A DNA stretch of 64,000 nt from Halorientalis persicus (GCF_900110215.1 NZ_FOCX01000022.1:1-64000), one strand, 5' to 3'. Positions 25,641 to 34,667 are shown, counted from the first letter of the stretch. Translations and numbers: made by a program. The notes: generated by a model from the letters alone, not told the origin.

Positions 25641-27029
25641 TCAGTCGTCCGAGAGCCGGCGCGTCCGTGGATCGCCGTCGGCCATGTCGCCGACGAACTC
25701 GAAGCCGTCGTCGTCGGTCGTGGCGGCGGCGTCGATACACCTGGCGAGCGTGTCGGCGGACGCTTCGAGCATCGGCCGCAGCCCGGGCTTCAGTTCTTTC
25801 GCGACCGTGAGCGCGTGTTCGATCTCGGTGTGTGCGTTCGTACAGGCGCCCTGGGCCGCGTCCGGGTGACCGGACGCCAGGAGACGGGTCCCCGCCGCCA
25901 GGTGGTAGGCGGCCAGCAGGCGACGCGCGTGGACGAGTTCGTCGACGACCCGTTCGATGGTCTCGCGCAACTCGTCGCTATCGCCGGCGAATCGCTGTTC
26001 GTCGCTCCCCCAGTCGAGGACGAGCGCGGTCTGGTACCGTTCCAGCGCCACCTCGAACTGCTCGGCGGCGACGGCCGGTGCGTCCGCGTCCCTGGCACGC
26101 TCGAACGCCGTCTCGGCCCGCCGAAGCGGCGATTTCGAGAGGTGATCGAGACTCTGGGTCACTGTGTCGGCGCTCTCGCGGATGTCGCTCTCGTCGGGGA
26201 AGTCGTGTTCGCGAGCGATGTCGAGCGCCCGCTCGTACTGTGCCCGCGCCTGCAGGAAGGCGTCGTAGGCGTTGTTGTACTGCTCCTGTCGCCACTCGGC
26301 GTTGGCTTCCGTCGCGTGTTGCTCCGCTCGCGAGACGTGGATGGTCATGACGCTGGCGTCGAGGCGCTGTTCGACTTCGTGGACGCGCTCCCAGACGGCG
26401 TCGTCCCGGTTGGTCGTCAGCTCCGGCGCTTTCCGCTGGGCCTCCTCGACGTGGTCCCTGGCTGTGCTGGCGGCCGCGCGGGCCGAGTCGTGGTCGTCGT
26501 CCGAGAGACACTCGTCGACCTCCACGAGGTGTTTCCGGGCGTGTCTGAGCTGACTCTCGACGCGAGACCAGACGACTGCGGCCCGCTCCAGGTACTCCAC
26601 CGCGGGCTCGATGTCGACGGTACTCCGCACCGCGAAGCGCCACTTGACACCCTCGGTCGTCCAGATGTCGATGCCTTTCGTGAGCATCCCGCTCCGGGTC
26701 TTCACGTCCTCGATTTCCGTGTAGGGAACTGCAAAGGAGGTATCGCCCGTCCCGTTGCTGTCGCCGACGACGAAGAGGACACGGGTGTCGGTGATGGCCG
26801 CGATGGCCTGATACCCGTCGCCGGGCGTGAACACCGTCGCGTCCGCGTCAGTCTCCCGCCGGACGCCCTTTTTCTTATTCGATAATAGAAACGCCACGCG
26901 TTCGGCGGCTCCCAGGTACTCGATGAGCGGCTTGTCGTGGAGATAGCCACTCGCGAATACGCCCCCGCTACCCGTCCCTGTGAGCAACTCCTCGTCGGAA
27001 ATCGCGTTCTCGTCCTGGGAAGCCAACAT
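25641..27029 (-). CDS. PH-like domain plus long helical repeat protein (paralogue A)
   Basis: A 462-aa protein with the same architecture as the gene at 22025. A glycine-rich start is followed by a PH-like domain (about 35-160: AERVAFLLSNKKKGV, AIAAITDTRVLFVVGD, VPYTEIEDVKTRSGML) and then about 290 residues of charged helices, including a WRQEQYNNAYDAFLQARAQYERAL repeat-like segment. It is the first gene of the set, 95 nt before the methyltransferase. An AT-rich stretch upstream (27040-27130) probably holds its promoter. Confidence 0.75.
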   Translation of the reverse strand: MLASQDENAISDEELLTGTGSGGVFASGYLHDKPLIEYLGAAERVAFLLSNKKKGVRRETDADATVFTPGDGYQAIAAITDTRVLFVVGDSNGTGDTSFAVPYTEIEDVKTRSGMLTKGIDIWTTEGVKWRFAVRSTVDIEPAVEYLERAAVVWSRVESQLRHARKHLVEVDECLSDDDHDSARAAASTARDHVEEAQRKAPELTTNRDDAVWERVHEVEQRLDASVMTIHVSRAEQHATEANAEWRQEQYNNAYDAFLQARAQYERALDIAREHDFPDESDIRESADTVTQSLDHLSKSPLRRAETAFERARDADAPAVAAEQFEVALERYQTALVLDWGSDEQRFAGDSDELRETIERVVDELVHARRLLAAYHLAAGTRLLASGHPDAAQGACTNAHTEIEHALTVAKELKPGLRPMLEASADTLARCIDAAATTDDDGFEFVGDMADGDPRTRRLSDD

Positions 27030-27398
27030 GGGTTCGCACCGTTACAATGATTCTCGTTGATAATGAGTCATACGCTCGATCAAGGGTGCGTCAGACGTTA
27101 TATTTATAGGAAAAATAATTAAATAAAGGCTCGCTGCTGTCGAGCGATCCTCGCGTGTGCCACAGCGCCGACGCGTGTCTGACTGGGGTTTAGGTGGTCC
27201 CGTCGCCTCCCTCTGTGCTATGCCACGGTTGGCGCTGGAGCTGCCCGACGACCTCAGACGAGTCGAGAACAGTCCCGAGAACGGCGAGAGCCGGGCCGAG
27301 GACGCGTCGGTCCGGAACCGGACGGCGACCGCGACCGGGACGGGAATCGACGACCCGAAAGTTACCCGGTGGCACCGGTGCTGGGCCGGGTCCGGGGA
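27030..27398. other. Intergenic stretch upstream of the PH/methylase group
   Basis: No firm gene is seen. Between 27096 and 27128 lies an AT-rich tract (TTATATTTATAGG and AATTAAATAAAG) unlike the surrounding DNA, a likely promoter zone. A 61-codon ORF at 27220-27405 (MPRLALELPDDLRRVE...) is possible but low in support, because its second half is compositionally biased. Confidence 0.4.
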
Positions 27399-28451
27399 TC
27401 AGTAACTGTCGCTCTCGATCAGGTGGGCGGCGATGCGCTGTGCGCCGACGGTCGCCGAGAGGTCGGGGCGGTCGGGCGCGGTGGCCGTCACCTCACGCTT
27501 TAGTTCCTCGCTCAGGCGCTCCTCGAACTCCTCGACGATGCCCGGGACGCAGGCCATCCCGCCAGTCAGGACGACCGGCTGGTCCAGCGCCAGCTGGTAC
27601 ACCTTCATGTAGTCGTTGGCCAGATCCGGCAGGAAGCTGTTGGCGATCTCGTCGACCACTTCGTCGAGGTAGTCGTTACACGCGTCCATCACGCTCCGTT
27701 CGATGGTGAACTCGTGTGAGCCGCCGCCGGGTTGCTGGATCACGTCGGTAAAGGGCTCGAAGTCGACGAAGTCGGCGTGTTCCTCCTTGTACTCGCGGGC
27801 GGTCGTCTTGTCGATGTTGACCCGACCCTGGGTCTCCTCCTCGACGTTGTTGGCGATCATCCGGTCGATCTCGTTGCCAGTCACCGCGCCGGTCGCGAAG
27901 GGAGTGAGTTGCTCACCCCGGCGGTACGCGGAGGCCTCCAGATTCGTCGAGCCCATGTTGACCGCGGTGAAGATCTCGCTGATCGCCTCCAGATCGTCCC
28001 CGATAGCGGGGATCGAGCCACACAGCGACTCGGGGTAGCTCTGGACGCCCGCCTCGCCGATGGTGCTCTCCTCGATCACGGATTCGAGGTTGGCCAGCCC
28101 CTTCTCGTTGTCGAGGGTCGGGATGGCGTAGACGACGACGCTGTCTTCGGGCACGTCGTGTTCCTCGATGAGGGCGTCGAAGAACTTCTTGGTCAGCTCG
28201 GCCCGGTCGTCGTCCTCGGGCAGGCCCGAGCGCAACATGAACTGCGCGCGGTCGGGGTACTCCGTGGCGGCCTCGTCGCCGTACAGCACCCGTTCCTCGC
28301 CGGTGAGTTGATCCTCGTAGGTCGCCAGACAGGTCAGCGTCCGGATCGTCTCCAGGTCACCCTCGCCATCCGGGAGGGCAATCACGGTCCGGGTACTCCC
28401 CAGTTTGACCCCGACCGGCACTGGTCCGTCCGTATCTTCGTCATCGCTCAT
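27399..28451 (-). CDS. Salactin-type actin homologue
   Basis: A 350-aa ATPase of the actin/Hsp70 fold. Phosphate 1 motif VPVGVKLGSTRTVIA, the connect region AVNMGSTNLEASAYRRG (phosphate 2) and adenosine motif VVLTGGMACVPGI are all visible. The sequence matches the haloarchaeal salactin group as recalled. In Halobacterium, salactin forms dynamically unstable filaments growing from cell poles and affects chromosome partition. The FlaD/E-like gene upstream (28538) on the same strand may share its function. Confidence 0.85.
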   Translation of the reverse strand: MSDDEDTDGPVPVGVKLGSTRTVIALPDGEGDLETIRTLTCLATYEDQLTGEERVLYGDEAATEYPDRAQFMLRSGLPEDDDRAELTKKFFDALIEEHDVPEDSVVVYAIPTLDNEKGLANLESVIEESTIGEAGVQSYPESLCGSIPAIGDDLEAISEIFTAVNMGSTNLEASAYRRGEQLTPFATGAVTGNEIDRMIANNVEEETQGRVNIDKTTAREYKEEHADFVDFEPFTDVIQQPGGGSHEFTIERSVMDACNDYLDEVVDEIANSFLPDLANDYMKVYQLALDQPVVLTGGMACVPGIVEEFEERLSEELKREVTATAPDRPDLSATVGAQRIAAHLIESDSY

Positions 28452-28537
28452 AATCGCCAGCCGCTACTCACGGCTCTGGTATATATTCTCTCCCTATACT
28501 CGGAATCGAAACACGTCGGCACGATAGAATCGGCCGT

Positions 28538-29062
28538 CTACCGCATCGAAACGAGCCGCGCGATGTAGACGAGACTGAGTTTGTGGTCGTCGACGGTCCC
28601 GCCGCGTGGTTCCTCGCTGGGACTCTCCAGCCCGAGCAGGTAGTCGTTCAGGGCCGCCTCCACGTCCTCGGTGAGCCAGCCGACCGACTCGTAGTACTGC
28701 AGGGCCTCGTTGGTCCCCTGATAGCCGAAGTTCGAGAGCAGGAACTCCAGCCACTCGAAGATGACGTACTCGGCGGCGTAGCTCTCCGGCAGGCCGTCGA
28801 GATACGGCTTCTCAAGGTCGTCGACCCCGGCTTCCAGGGGCAGGAGTTCCCGGTAGAGGCCGTTCTGGAACTGGTCGCGCGACGGCCCCTCCGAATCGAG
28901 GTTGTCCCAGCCGTTCGTCTCCGGGCGTGCGCTCTCCTCGCCGTCGCCGGTCGGCGGTCTGGGTGCGTCGCCACCGTCGCCACCCGACCGGGGTCTGTCA
29001 CCCCGCTCCCGGGCCATCTTCCGGAGTTCGTCGAGGTCGTAATCGCGTGGGTTGATCGTCAT
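28538..29062 (-). CDS. FlaD/FlaE (ArlD/ArlE) domain protein
   Basis: 174 aa. After a disordered charged N-terminus (to about 75) comes the archaellum accessory domain: KPYLDGLPESYAAEYVIFEWLEFLL, then LQYYESVGWLTEDVEAALNDYLLGL. In the archaellum this domain forms part of the cytosolic ring that connects to chemotaxis. Here it stands away from any archaellum operon and next to the actin gene at 86 nt. A polar-organising or adapter role is possible (inference). Confidence 0.8.
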   Translation of the reverse strand: MTINPRDYDLDELRKMARERGDRPRSGGDGGDAPRPPTGDGEESARPETNGWDNLDSEGPSRDQFQNGLYRELLPLEAGVDDLEKPYLDGLPESYAAEYVIFEWLEFLLSNFGYQGTNEALQYYESVGWLTEDVEAALNDYLLGLESPSEEPRGGTVDDHKLSLVYIARLVSMR

Positions 29063-29204
29063 GTGTTCTGTTGCGTAGATATTCCGCCCCCAGTATGTTA
29101 AACCTTACACCCGCCCGAGCGCCCTCTGTGGGTTCTCTCCGCCGGAAATCACGCACTGTCTGTCACGCGTCCGACGCGCGACTGACGGGCGACAGCCACA
29201 GCGG

Positions 29205-29627
29205 TCAGCGCGTCCAGTCGTAGTGGCGTCTGGCGAGCCCTTCGGCTTCCGTTCGGAGGTCCGACAGGTGGTACACCACGTCGGTCAGCGTCACGATGCC
29301 GACCAGGTCCAGATCGTCGACGACGGGGAGTTTCTTGATGCCTTCGTCGAGCATTCGTCGCGACGCCAGCCCGACCGACGCGTCGGGTTCGACGGTGACG
29401 AGTGGCTCCTGGGTGAGCGGGCCGGTCGAAAGCTCCGACAGCGGCGTGTCGCGCTCGTGGGCGGCACGGAGAACGTCCGACTCCGTGATCAGGCCCGTGG
29501 GGATACCGTCGTCGACGACCACGACACTCCCGATGCCGTTGTCGAGCAACGCCCCGGTAACCTCCCGGAGCGTCGCCCCCGCTTCGACGGTCACCAGGTC
29601 CGTCGTCATGATCTCGCGGATCAGCAT
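29205..29627 (-). CDS. Two-CBS-domain protein
   Basis: 140 aa made of two CBS repeats: MLIREIMTTDLVTVEAGATL...GIPTGLITESDVL and LTQEPLVTVEPDASV...DLVGIVTLTDVV. Such stand-alone pairs bind adenine nucleotides and regulate other proteins. The start at 29627 gives a standard N-terminus. It is divergent from corA. Confidence 0.9.
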   Translation of the reverse strand: MLIREIMTTDLVTVEAGATLREVTGALLDNGIGSVVVVDDGIPTGLITESDVLRAAHERDTPLSELSTGPLTQEPLVTVEPDASVGLASRRMLDEGIKKLPVVDDLDLVGIVTLTDVVYHLSDLRTEAEGLARRHYDWTR

Positions 29628-29703
29628 AGCGCTCGTACCGCGACCAGAGAAAAGAGTCTGTGGGCGCGCGAACGTTTTTGATCCGCCCGGGCGACGGGTC
29701 GGT

Positions 29704-29772
29704 ATGCACGGCGATCCGAATCCGGGGGCCGAGCCCCCACCCGTCTCGGCACGCGGGAGGGGACGGCCGTGA
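29704..29772 (+). CDS. Proline-rich 22-aa upstream ORF overlapping corA start
   Basis: The frame starts MHGDPNPGAEPPPVS and ends RGRGRP. Its stop TGA (29770-29772) overlaps the corA GTG start (29769-29771). A weak TATA-like TTTTTGA lies near 29675-29681, putting the expected transcript start almost at this ATG. Codons 11-13 are consecutive prolines, a known ribosome-stalling sequence. Bacterial Mg transporter genes (mgtA, corA) have proline-rich leader peptides; an archaeal counterpart would be new. Confidence 0.4.
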   Translation: MHGDPNPGAEPPPVSARGRGRP

Positions 29773-30746
29773 TCGCGGCGGTCGTCTACGGACCCGACGG
29801 CGTGACCGAGTACGACGACCTCGCCACCGCCAGGGACGCGACCGGCACGACGTGGGTCCGTGTCAGCGACGCGGACCCGGGCGAACTCGACACCGTCGCC
29901 GAGACCTTCGGGATCCACTCGCTGGTCGTCGAGGACGTTCGCAACGAGGTCCGAGCCAAGACCCAGCCCTACGACGACTACGCCTTCACGCTGGTCAAGA
30001 CCGTCGAGCTGGCCCGGGGCGACCAGTCCTTCGAAGAGGAAATCCTCGCCGAGGCCGTCGGCATCTGCGTGGGTGAGGACTGGGTGGTCTCGCTGTCGGT
30101 TCCTCCCGACGACCCCGTCGACCGGGTGTGGGACGCGGTCCGTCGGGGGGACAGTCGTATCCTCGACCGCGGTCCTGATTTCACCGCCTACCGAATCGTC
30201 GACATGATCGTCGACGAGTACTTCACCGTCCTCGACGATCTGGAGACGGACATCGAGGCCATCGAGGAAGCGGTCACGGAGTCGACCGATATCGGGACGC
30301 TCGAAGACATCAACGCGCTCCGCCGGGACCTGCTGGCCTTCCGGAAAGTCGCCTGGCCCTGTCGGGAAGCAGTCGGTGTCCTCGCTCGCGGGGGTCCCAC
30401 GCAGGTCCGCGACGAGACCGAGAAGTACTACCGGGACGTGTACGACCACCTCGTCCAGGTCGTCGACCTCACCGAGACCTACCGGGACCTGACCACCGGC
30501 ACCCGCGACATCTACCTCAACACGCTCTCGCAATCGACCAACGAGGTGATGAAGGTGTTGACGGTCATCGCGACCATCTTCCTCCCGCTGACGTTCGTCG
30601 CCGGCGTCTACGGCATGAACTTCGCCGGGAGCCCGTACAATATGCCCGAGTTGACCTGGCGGTACGGCTACCCGGCCGCTCTCGTCGCGATGGGTGCCAT
30701 CGCCGGGGGGATGCTCGTGTACTTCAAACGAAAGGAATACCTGTAG
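29769..30746 (+). CDS. corA: CorA family Mg/Co transporter
   Basis: A 325-aa channel subunit. A soluble N-terminal funnel (1-260) is followed by two membrane helices near 265-285 and 300-318. The ion-selectivity motif GMN appears in YGMNFAGSPYNMPEL, and the C-terminus is basic (FKRKEYL). It works as a pentamer for Mg2+ uptake. The start is GTG, overlapping the stop of a 22-codon upstream ORF, so coupling is likely. It ends with TAG. Confidence 0.93.
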   Translation: MIAAVVYGPDGVTEYDDLATARDATGTTWVRVSDADPGELDTVAETFGIHSLVVEDVRNEVRAKTQPYDDYAFTLVKTVELARGDQSFEEEILAEAVGICVGEDWVVSLSVPPDDPVDRVWDAVRRGDSRILDRGPDFTAYRIVDMIVDEYFTVLDDLETDIEAIEEAVTESTDIGTLEDINALRRDLLAFRKVAWPCREAVGVLARGGPTQVRDETEKYYRDVYDHLVQVVDLTETYRDLTTGTRDIYLNTLSQSTNEVMKVLTVIATIFLPLTFVAGVYGMNFAGSPYNMPELTWRYGYPAALVAMGAIAGGMLVYFKRKEYL

Positions 30747-30803
30747 CTTTCGGCCGTCGACACCGTTCGTGCGGTTAAGTGCCACGCTGGGTTATCCAGG
30801 ATA

Positions 30804-31313
30804 ATGAGCGACTCTCGTCGCTGGTTTCGGCCTGCGGGCCAGGACCGCGCCGTCTCGAACGTCGTCGGCGTCGTGCTGGTCGTCGCGATCGTCGTGATCC
30901 TGGCCGCGGTCGTCGGGAACCTGGTACTGGGCTTTGGGGGTTCCATGGGGACGCCAGCGCCGCAGTTCACTGTCGAAACGCACTACCAGGCAGACGGGGC
31001 GGGCAACGACGCCGGCCGGCCGTACCTCAACGTCACTCACACCGGCGGCGACACCGTCGACGGGACGAACCTGTTCGTCGTCGACAGCGACGGGAACGAC
31101 GTGGCCTGGGCCGACGTGTGGACCGGCAGCCAGGATATCGAGGCGACCGAGTACGTCCACATCGACGGCCACGGGAGCGACAGCGCCCTCAACGCCGCCT
31201 GTGAGGGTGAAACCTACCAGTTGATCTACCGGCCCGATCCGGAAACCTCACACATCGTCCAGGAGATCGAGATCGAACGGCGAGCGACCGGACCGGCAGC
31301 GGCGTACTGCTAG
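30804..31313 (+). CDS. Type IV pilin-like protein
   Basis: 169 aa. The class III signal is clear: a polar N-terminus, then QDRAVSNVVGVVLVVAIVVILAAVVGNLVLGFG, with prepilin peptidase cutting just before the hydrophobic helix. The exposed part is beta-rich with sequons (NVT) and two C-terminal cysteines. It would assemble into adhesion pili. Its last 4 nt overlap the convergent TctA-like gene. It ends with TAG. Confidence 0.88.
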   Translation: MSDSRRWFRPAGQDRAVSNVVGVVLVVAIVVILAAVVGNLVLGFGGSMGTPAPQFTVETHYQADGAGNDAGRPYLNVTHTGGDTVDGTNLFVVDSDGNDVAWADVWTGSQDIEATEYVHIDGHGSDSALNAACEGETYQLIYRPDPETSHIVQEIEIERRATGPAAAYC

Positions 31314-32557
31314 CCAAGCGCCAACGGGACGAGCAACACGCCCATCAGCGTCGCTCGCCGCGACCCGAACCGCGGCGGGACCAGTCCGATCACCGTCGCG
31401 ACCGCGAAGATGCCGATCCCGACCGGGCCGGCGAAGACGAACGAGAGGGCGAGTAACAGCGCGAGCACGGCAACCGACAGCATTCGGTAGTCCAGCGCGC
31501 CGACCAGCGACAGGTAGCGGTCCCCGAGCGTCGGGACCAGGACGAACCCGAGGGCGGCCGCCAGCGCGACGCTGGCCAGCAAGAGCGGGAAGGCCAGCGG
31601 CGCACCGCTCGATTCGAGCGCGACCAGGACCCCCGTCCGCGGCGAACCCAGAGCGCGCAAGGCCAGGAGTGCGAATATGGTATTAGCGGTGTTCACACCG
31701 CTGGTTATCACCACGAAGCCCCGCGCACCGAAGCGGTACGGGACGGCAAGCAGTGCACCCGTCGCCGCCACGGCGCTGGAGACGCCCGGGAGAAACCCCA
31801 CGACTGCACCCGAGAGCGTGCCCGCGACCGAGAGCCCACCGACTGCCGGTTTCGAGAGCGCGAGCGTCGCGTCGTCCTGTGGCGGGACGCCGCCCCCGCC
31901 AAGTGCGTCGATCAGGACTGGCGCGCCGAACAGTCCTGCAAACAGCGGTGCCAGCGTCCCGCCCGCGCTCACCAGGCCGTTCGTCGGGAGATCCAGCGTC
32001 AGGAGGCCGAGAGCACCGCTCGCCGCCAGTGCGAGTCCGGCACCCACCTTCGCGCGATAGCTCCCCTCGGTCGTCACCAGCCCGACCGCCACGGCTGCAA
32101 GCACTGCCGACAGGTTGGCCCGGATCGTCGGATACAGTGCCGTCACGGCCTCCGTGACCGGGATCGCCAGCGGCACGGCGAGCGCGACCGCTAATCCACT
32201 CCCCAGTGCCGACAGCCGCAGGGCTTCCCGGCCTCTGCCGGCCAACACTAACTCGTGGCCAGGGAGTGCGCTCGCGGCCATCGCCGGGTCCGGAACGCCG
32301 AGCGACAGCGCCGGGACCACGTCGAGGAAGGTGTGCATCGTCCCGGCGGCCAGCATCGCCGCCCCGACCAGCCGCGGCGGTCCGGGCACCGCGGACGCCC
32401 CCGCGGCCAGCAACAGTGCCATGTTGTTGGCGTGCAATCCCGGGATCAACCCGCTCACGACGCCGAGTGTGGCACCCCCGGCGACGAAGGTGAGCGCCAG
32501 GGCTGCTGCCGACGGCGCGACCGCGATTCTGACGCCAAGCCAGGTCGTGACTCCCAT
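31310..32557 (-). CDS. Archaeal TctA-like permease
   Basis: A 415-aa protein with about ten hydrophobic helices. The motif SGLIPGLHANNMALLL and its half-repeat VVGFLPGVSSAVAATGALL mark the TctA / tripartite tricarboxylate family in archaeal form (COG1784 type). No periplasmic binding protein gene is nearby, so it may act alone. The substrate is unknown. Confidence 0.8.
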   Translation of the reverse strand: MGVTTWLGVRIAVAPSAAALALTFVAGGATLGVVSGLIPGLHANNMALLLAAGASAVPGPPRLVGAAMLAAGTMHTFLDVVPALSLGVPDPAMAASALPGHELVLAGRGREALRLSALGSGLAVALAVPLAIPVTEAVTALYPTIRANLSAVLAAVAVGLVTTEGSYRAKVGAGLALAASGALGLLTLDLPTNGLVSAGGTLAPLFAGLFGAPVLIDALGGGGVPPQDDATLALSKPAVGGLSVAGTLSGAVVGFLPGVSSAVAATGALLAVPYRFGARGFVVITSGVNTANTIFALLALRALGSPRTGVLVALESSGAPLAFPLLLASVALAAALGFVLVPTLGDRYLSLVGALDYRMLSVAVLALLLALSFVFAGPVGIGIFAVATVIGLVPPRFGSRRATLMGVLLVPLALG

Positions 32558-32612
32558 CGAGACCGGGTGGTCCCGCCCTCTTACTTAAACGATCGTCCGC
32601 AGGACGGCGGTG

Positions 32613-34667
32613 TCAGTCCTCGTTTGCGGGTCGGTTGTCGGCCTGGAGTCGGGGCGACGACTCGTGCTCGCTGTCGAGTGTGTTACCGATCGACGAACCG
32701 TCGTCGGGATGGTCGACTCCGGAAAACTCGAAGCGTGCACCACCCGGCTCGCTGTCGGTGACGCTCACCGCCCAGCCGTGGGCGTTGGCGGCGTCCTCGA
32801 CGATGGCGAGGCCGAATCCGGTTCCGTCGTCGCTGGTGGTGAACCCGTGATCGAGGACCTCGTCTTTCCGTTCGTCGGGGATCCCGAGGCCGTCGTCGGC
32901 CACGAAGAAGCCGGTCGTCCCGTCGCGATCCAGCGCGCCGACGGTGACGGTCACGTCCTCGCGACCGTGTTCTACGGCGTCCTGACGAACTTGCGAGTCA
33001 GGGCTCGTAGAGCCATGCTCTACGGCGTCACCAGACCGCTCCGAGTTCTGGTTGCCTGTCGAGCCGTGCTCGACAGCGTCCTGACGAGTTTGCGAGTTAG
33101 GGCTCGTGGAACCGTGTTCCACGGCGTTGCGAAAGAGGTTCTCGAAGATGGTTCGCACCCGGCCGCGGTCCGCCTCGATCACTGTGTCGGTGTCGACCCG
33201 CAACACGGCATCGGCGGTGTCGACGGTCTCCCAGGCGATCTCGGCGGTGTCGGCCAGGTGGACGGTCTCGGTTTCGGTGACCGCTTTTCCCTCCCGGGCA
33301 AGCGTCAGCGCGTCGTCGATGATGTCTTCCATCCGGTCGGTGGCCCGTTCCAGTTCGCGGACCGTTTCGGCGTCGACCTCGACGGTATCGTCGTCGCCCT
33401 CGATCCGTGCGTCGAACAGTTCCAGATAGCCCGACGTGACGTTGAGCGGGTTGCGCAGGTCGTGGGAGACGATTCCCGCGAACTGGTCCAGTCGTTCGTT
33501 CTGGTGTTCGAGTTGCTGTTTCTGTGACCGCAACGTCTCCTTTTGTTCCTGTAACTGCTCCGCCCGACGCTTCCGGTCGGTGATGTCGTGGAGGAGGATG
33601 ACGTGTGCACGTGCTTTCTCCTCCTCACTCAGTGCGGAGATCGTCACCTGATAGCACCGCTCGCCGTCTGGCGTCTCGACCCACGCCTCGTCGTCGAGTT
33701 CGTGGACCGGTTCGTCCCCGTCGAGTACCGGCCCCACCTCACCACACTCTAGCACCCACTCCGGCCGGACGACGGCGGCCAGGTGCTGCCCGACCGGTTG
33801 ATCCAGTCCGAGCATCCGCTTTGCCGTCGAGTTGACGTCGACGATCCGATCCTCGTCGTCGACGACGATGATGCCGTTGTCGACGGCTTCGAGAACGAAG
33901 TCACGGGCCAGCGGGACGGTGCTGTCGAACCGCGACCCGACCACCGCGAGGACGCGGTCGATGGGGACCATCCGGACGAACGTCACGCTCCCCGTCCCCA
34001 GCAAGAGGACGACGCCGACCACGAGGTAGACGAACGGGACGAGCATGAAGTGCGGAAACGGACTGAGTTTGGTCACCGAGAGGACCGTCACGACGCCGAT
34101 AGCGAGCGTCGACACGGAGATGACCGCGCTGATCTGCCGATAGACGTTCCGGGAGCGGAGCATCCGCCTGGCCAGCAACGCGTTGTAGCCGACGGCAACG
34201 GCGTAGGAGATGACGGCCATCGCGTACACGCCGATCCCGAACTCGTAGGTGAGTTCGGCGAACGACCCGCTCCGGTCGACGCCGGCGTCGACCAGAAAGA
34301 GCCCGTGAATCCCGTCGGTCAGGGTCAGCGCGAGCGTGACCACGGGGAACGCCAGGAGGGCGATCACTCGCGGCCGGGTGAGCCAGTCTCGGCGGCCCAC
34401 GAAGTGAGCGGTGAACAGGCAGGTGGTGACGACGAGCAACGGGATCGTCGGGAGAAAGAGCGCGAACCACAGCCGCTTCCAGAACAGCGACACCGTCGAG
34501 ACGGTCAACAGCGTGAACAGCGACCACAGCGCCAGCGAGATCTGGACGCCCATCGCCCAGATCTCGACGCGGCCCTTCCGCTGACGCCAGGCGATCACCG
34601 CACCGACGGTCGCGATCAGGACCGCAAGCGCCAGCGGTAGCGTGTACGGCGTTGTTTGCCACTCCAT
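32613..34667 (-). CDS. 7TM-PAS histidine kinase with repeated N-box
   Basis: A 684-aa membrane kinase. It has seven hydrophobic helices (about 1-215), a PAS domain (about 245-345), a coiled coil (about 355-385) and the H-box FAGIVSHDLRNPLNVTSGY. The ATPase domain starts with FENLFRNAVEHG (N514) and ends with DDGLGIP and GTGFGLAIV. Between N-box and the next strand, NAVEHGSTSPNSQTRQ-like units occur in tandem (residues 514-567), later copies having Asp for the Mg-binding Asn. The length is otherwise normal. Whether the insertion spoils ATP binding is not known. Confidence 0.9.
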   Translation of the reverse strand: MEWQTTPYTLPLALAVLIATVGAVIAWRQRKGRVEIWAMGVQISLALWSLFTLLTVSTVSLFWKRLWFALFLPTIPLLVVTTCLFTAHFVGRRDWLTRPRVIALLAFPVVTLALTLTDGIHGLFLVDAGVDRSGSFAELTYEFGIGVYAMAVISYAVAVGYNALLARRMLRSRNVYRQISAVISVSTLAIGVVTVLSVTKLSPFPHFMLVPFVYLVVGVVLLLGTGSVTFVRMVPIDRVLAVVGSRFDSTVPLARDFVLEAVDNGIIVVDDEDRIVDVNSTAKRMLGLDQPVGQHLAAVVRPEWVLECGEVGPVLDGDEPVHELDDEAWVETPDGERCYQVTISALSEEEKARAHVILLHDITDRKRRAEQLQEQKETLRSQKQQLEHQNERLDQFAGIVSHDLRNPLNVTSGYLELFDARIEGDDDTVEVDAETVRELERATDRMEDIIDDALTLAREGKAVTETETVHLADTAEIAWETVDTADAVLRVDTDTVIEADRGRVRTIFENLFRNAVEHGSTSPNSQTRQDAVEHGSTGNQNSERSGDAVEHGSTSPDSQVRQDAVEHGREDVTVTVGALDRDGTTGFFVADDGLGIPDERKDEVLDHGFTTSDDGTGFGLAIVEDAANAHGWAVSVTDSEPGGARFEFSGVDHPDDGSSIGNTLDSEHESSPRLQADNRPANED
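32965..33129 (-). repeat. 48/51/48-nt in-frame tandem repeat in the kinase N-box
   Basis: Repeat starts on the plus strand are at 32965, 33013, 33064 and 33112, giving units of 48, 51 and 48 nt and a partial fourth. The first and third units agree at about 40 of 48 positions. Spacing is always a multiple of three, so the frame is kept. Confidence 0.85.

Noticed and set aside
27220-27405. Possible 61-aa gene beginning MPRLALELPDDLRR
   Set aside because: Second half is compositionally biased and overlaps the actin gene's 3' end; no family likeness.
29628-30785. Long open frame antisense to corA that extends the CBS gene
   Set aside because: Only the last 140 residues form a protein family; the rest mirrors corA codons in GC-rich DNA.
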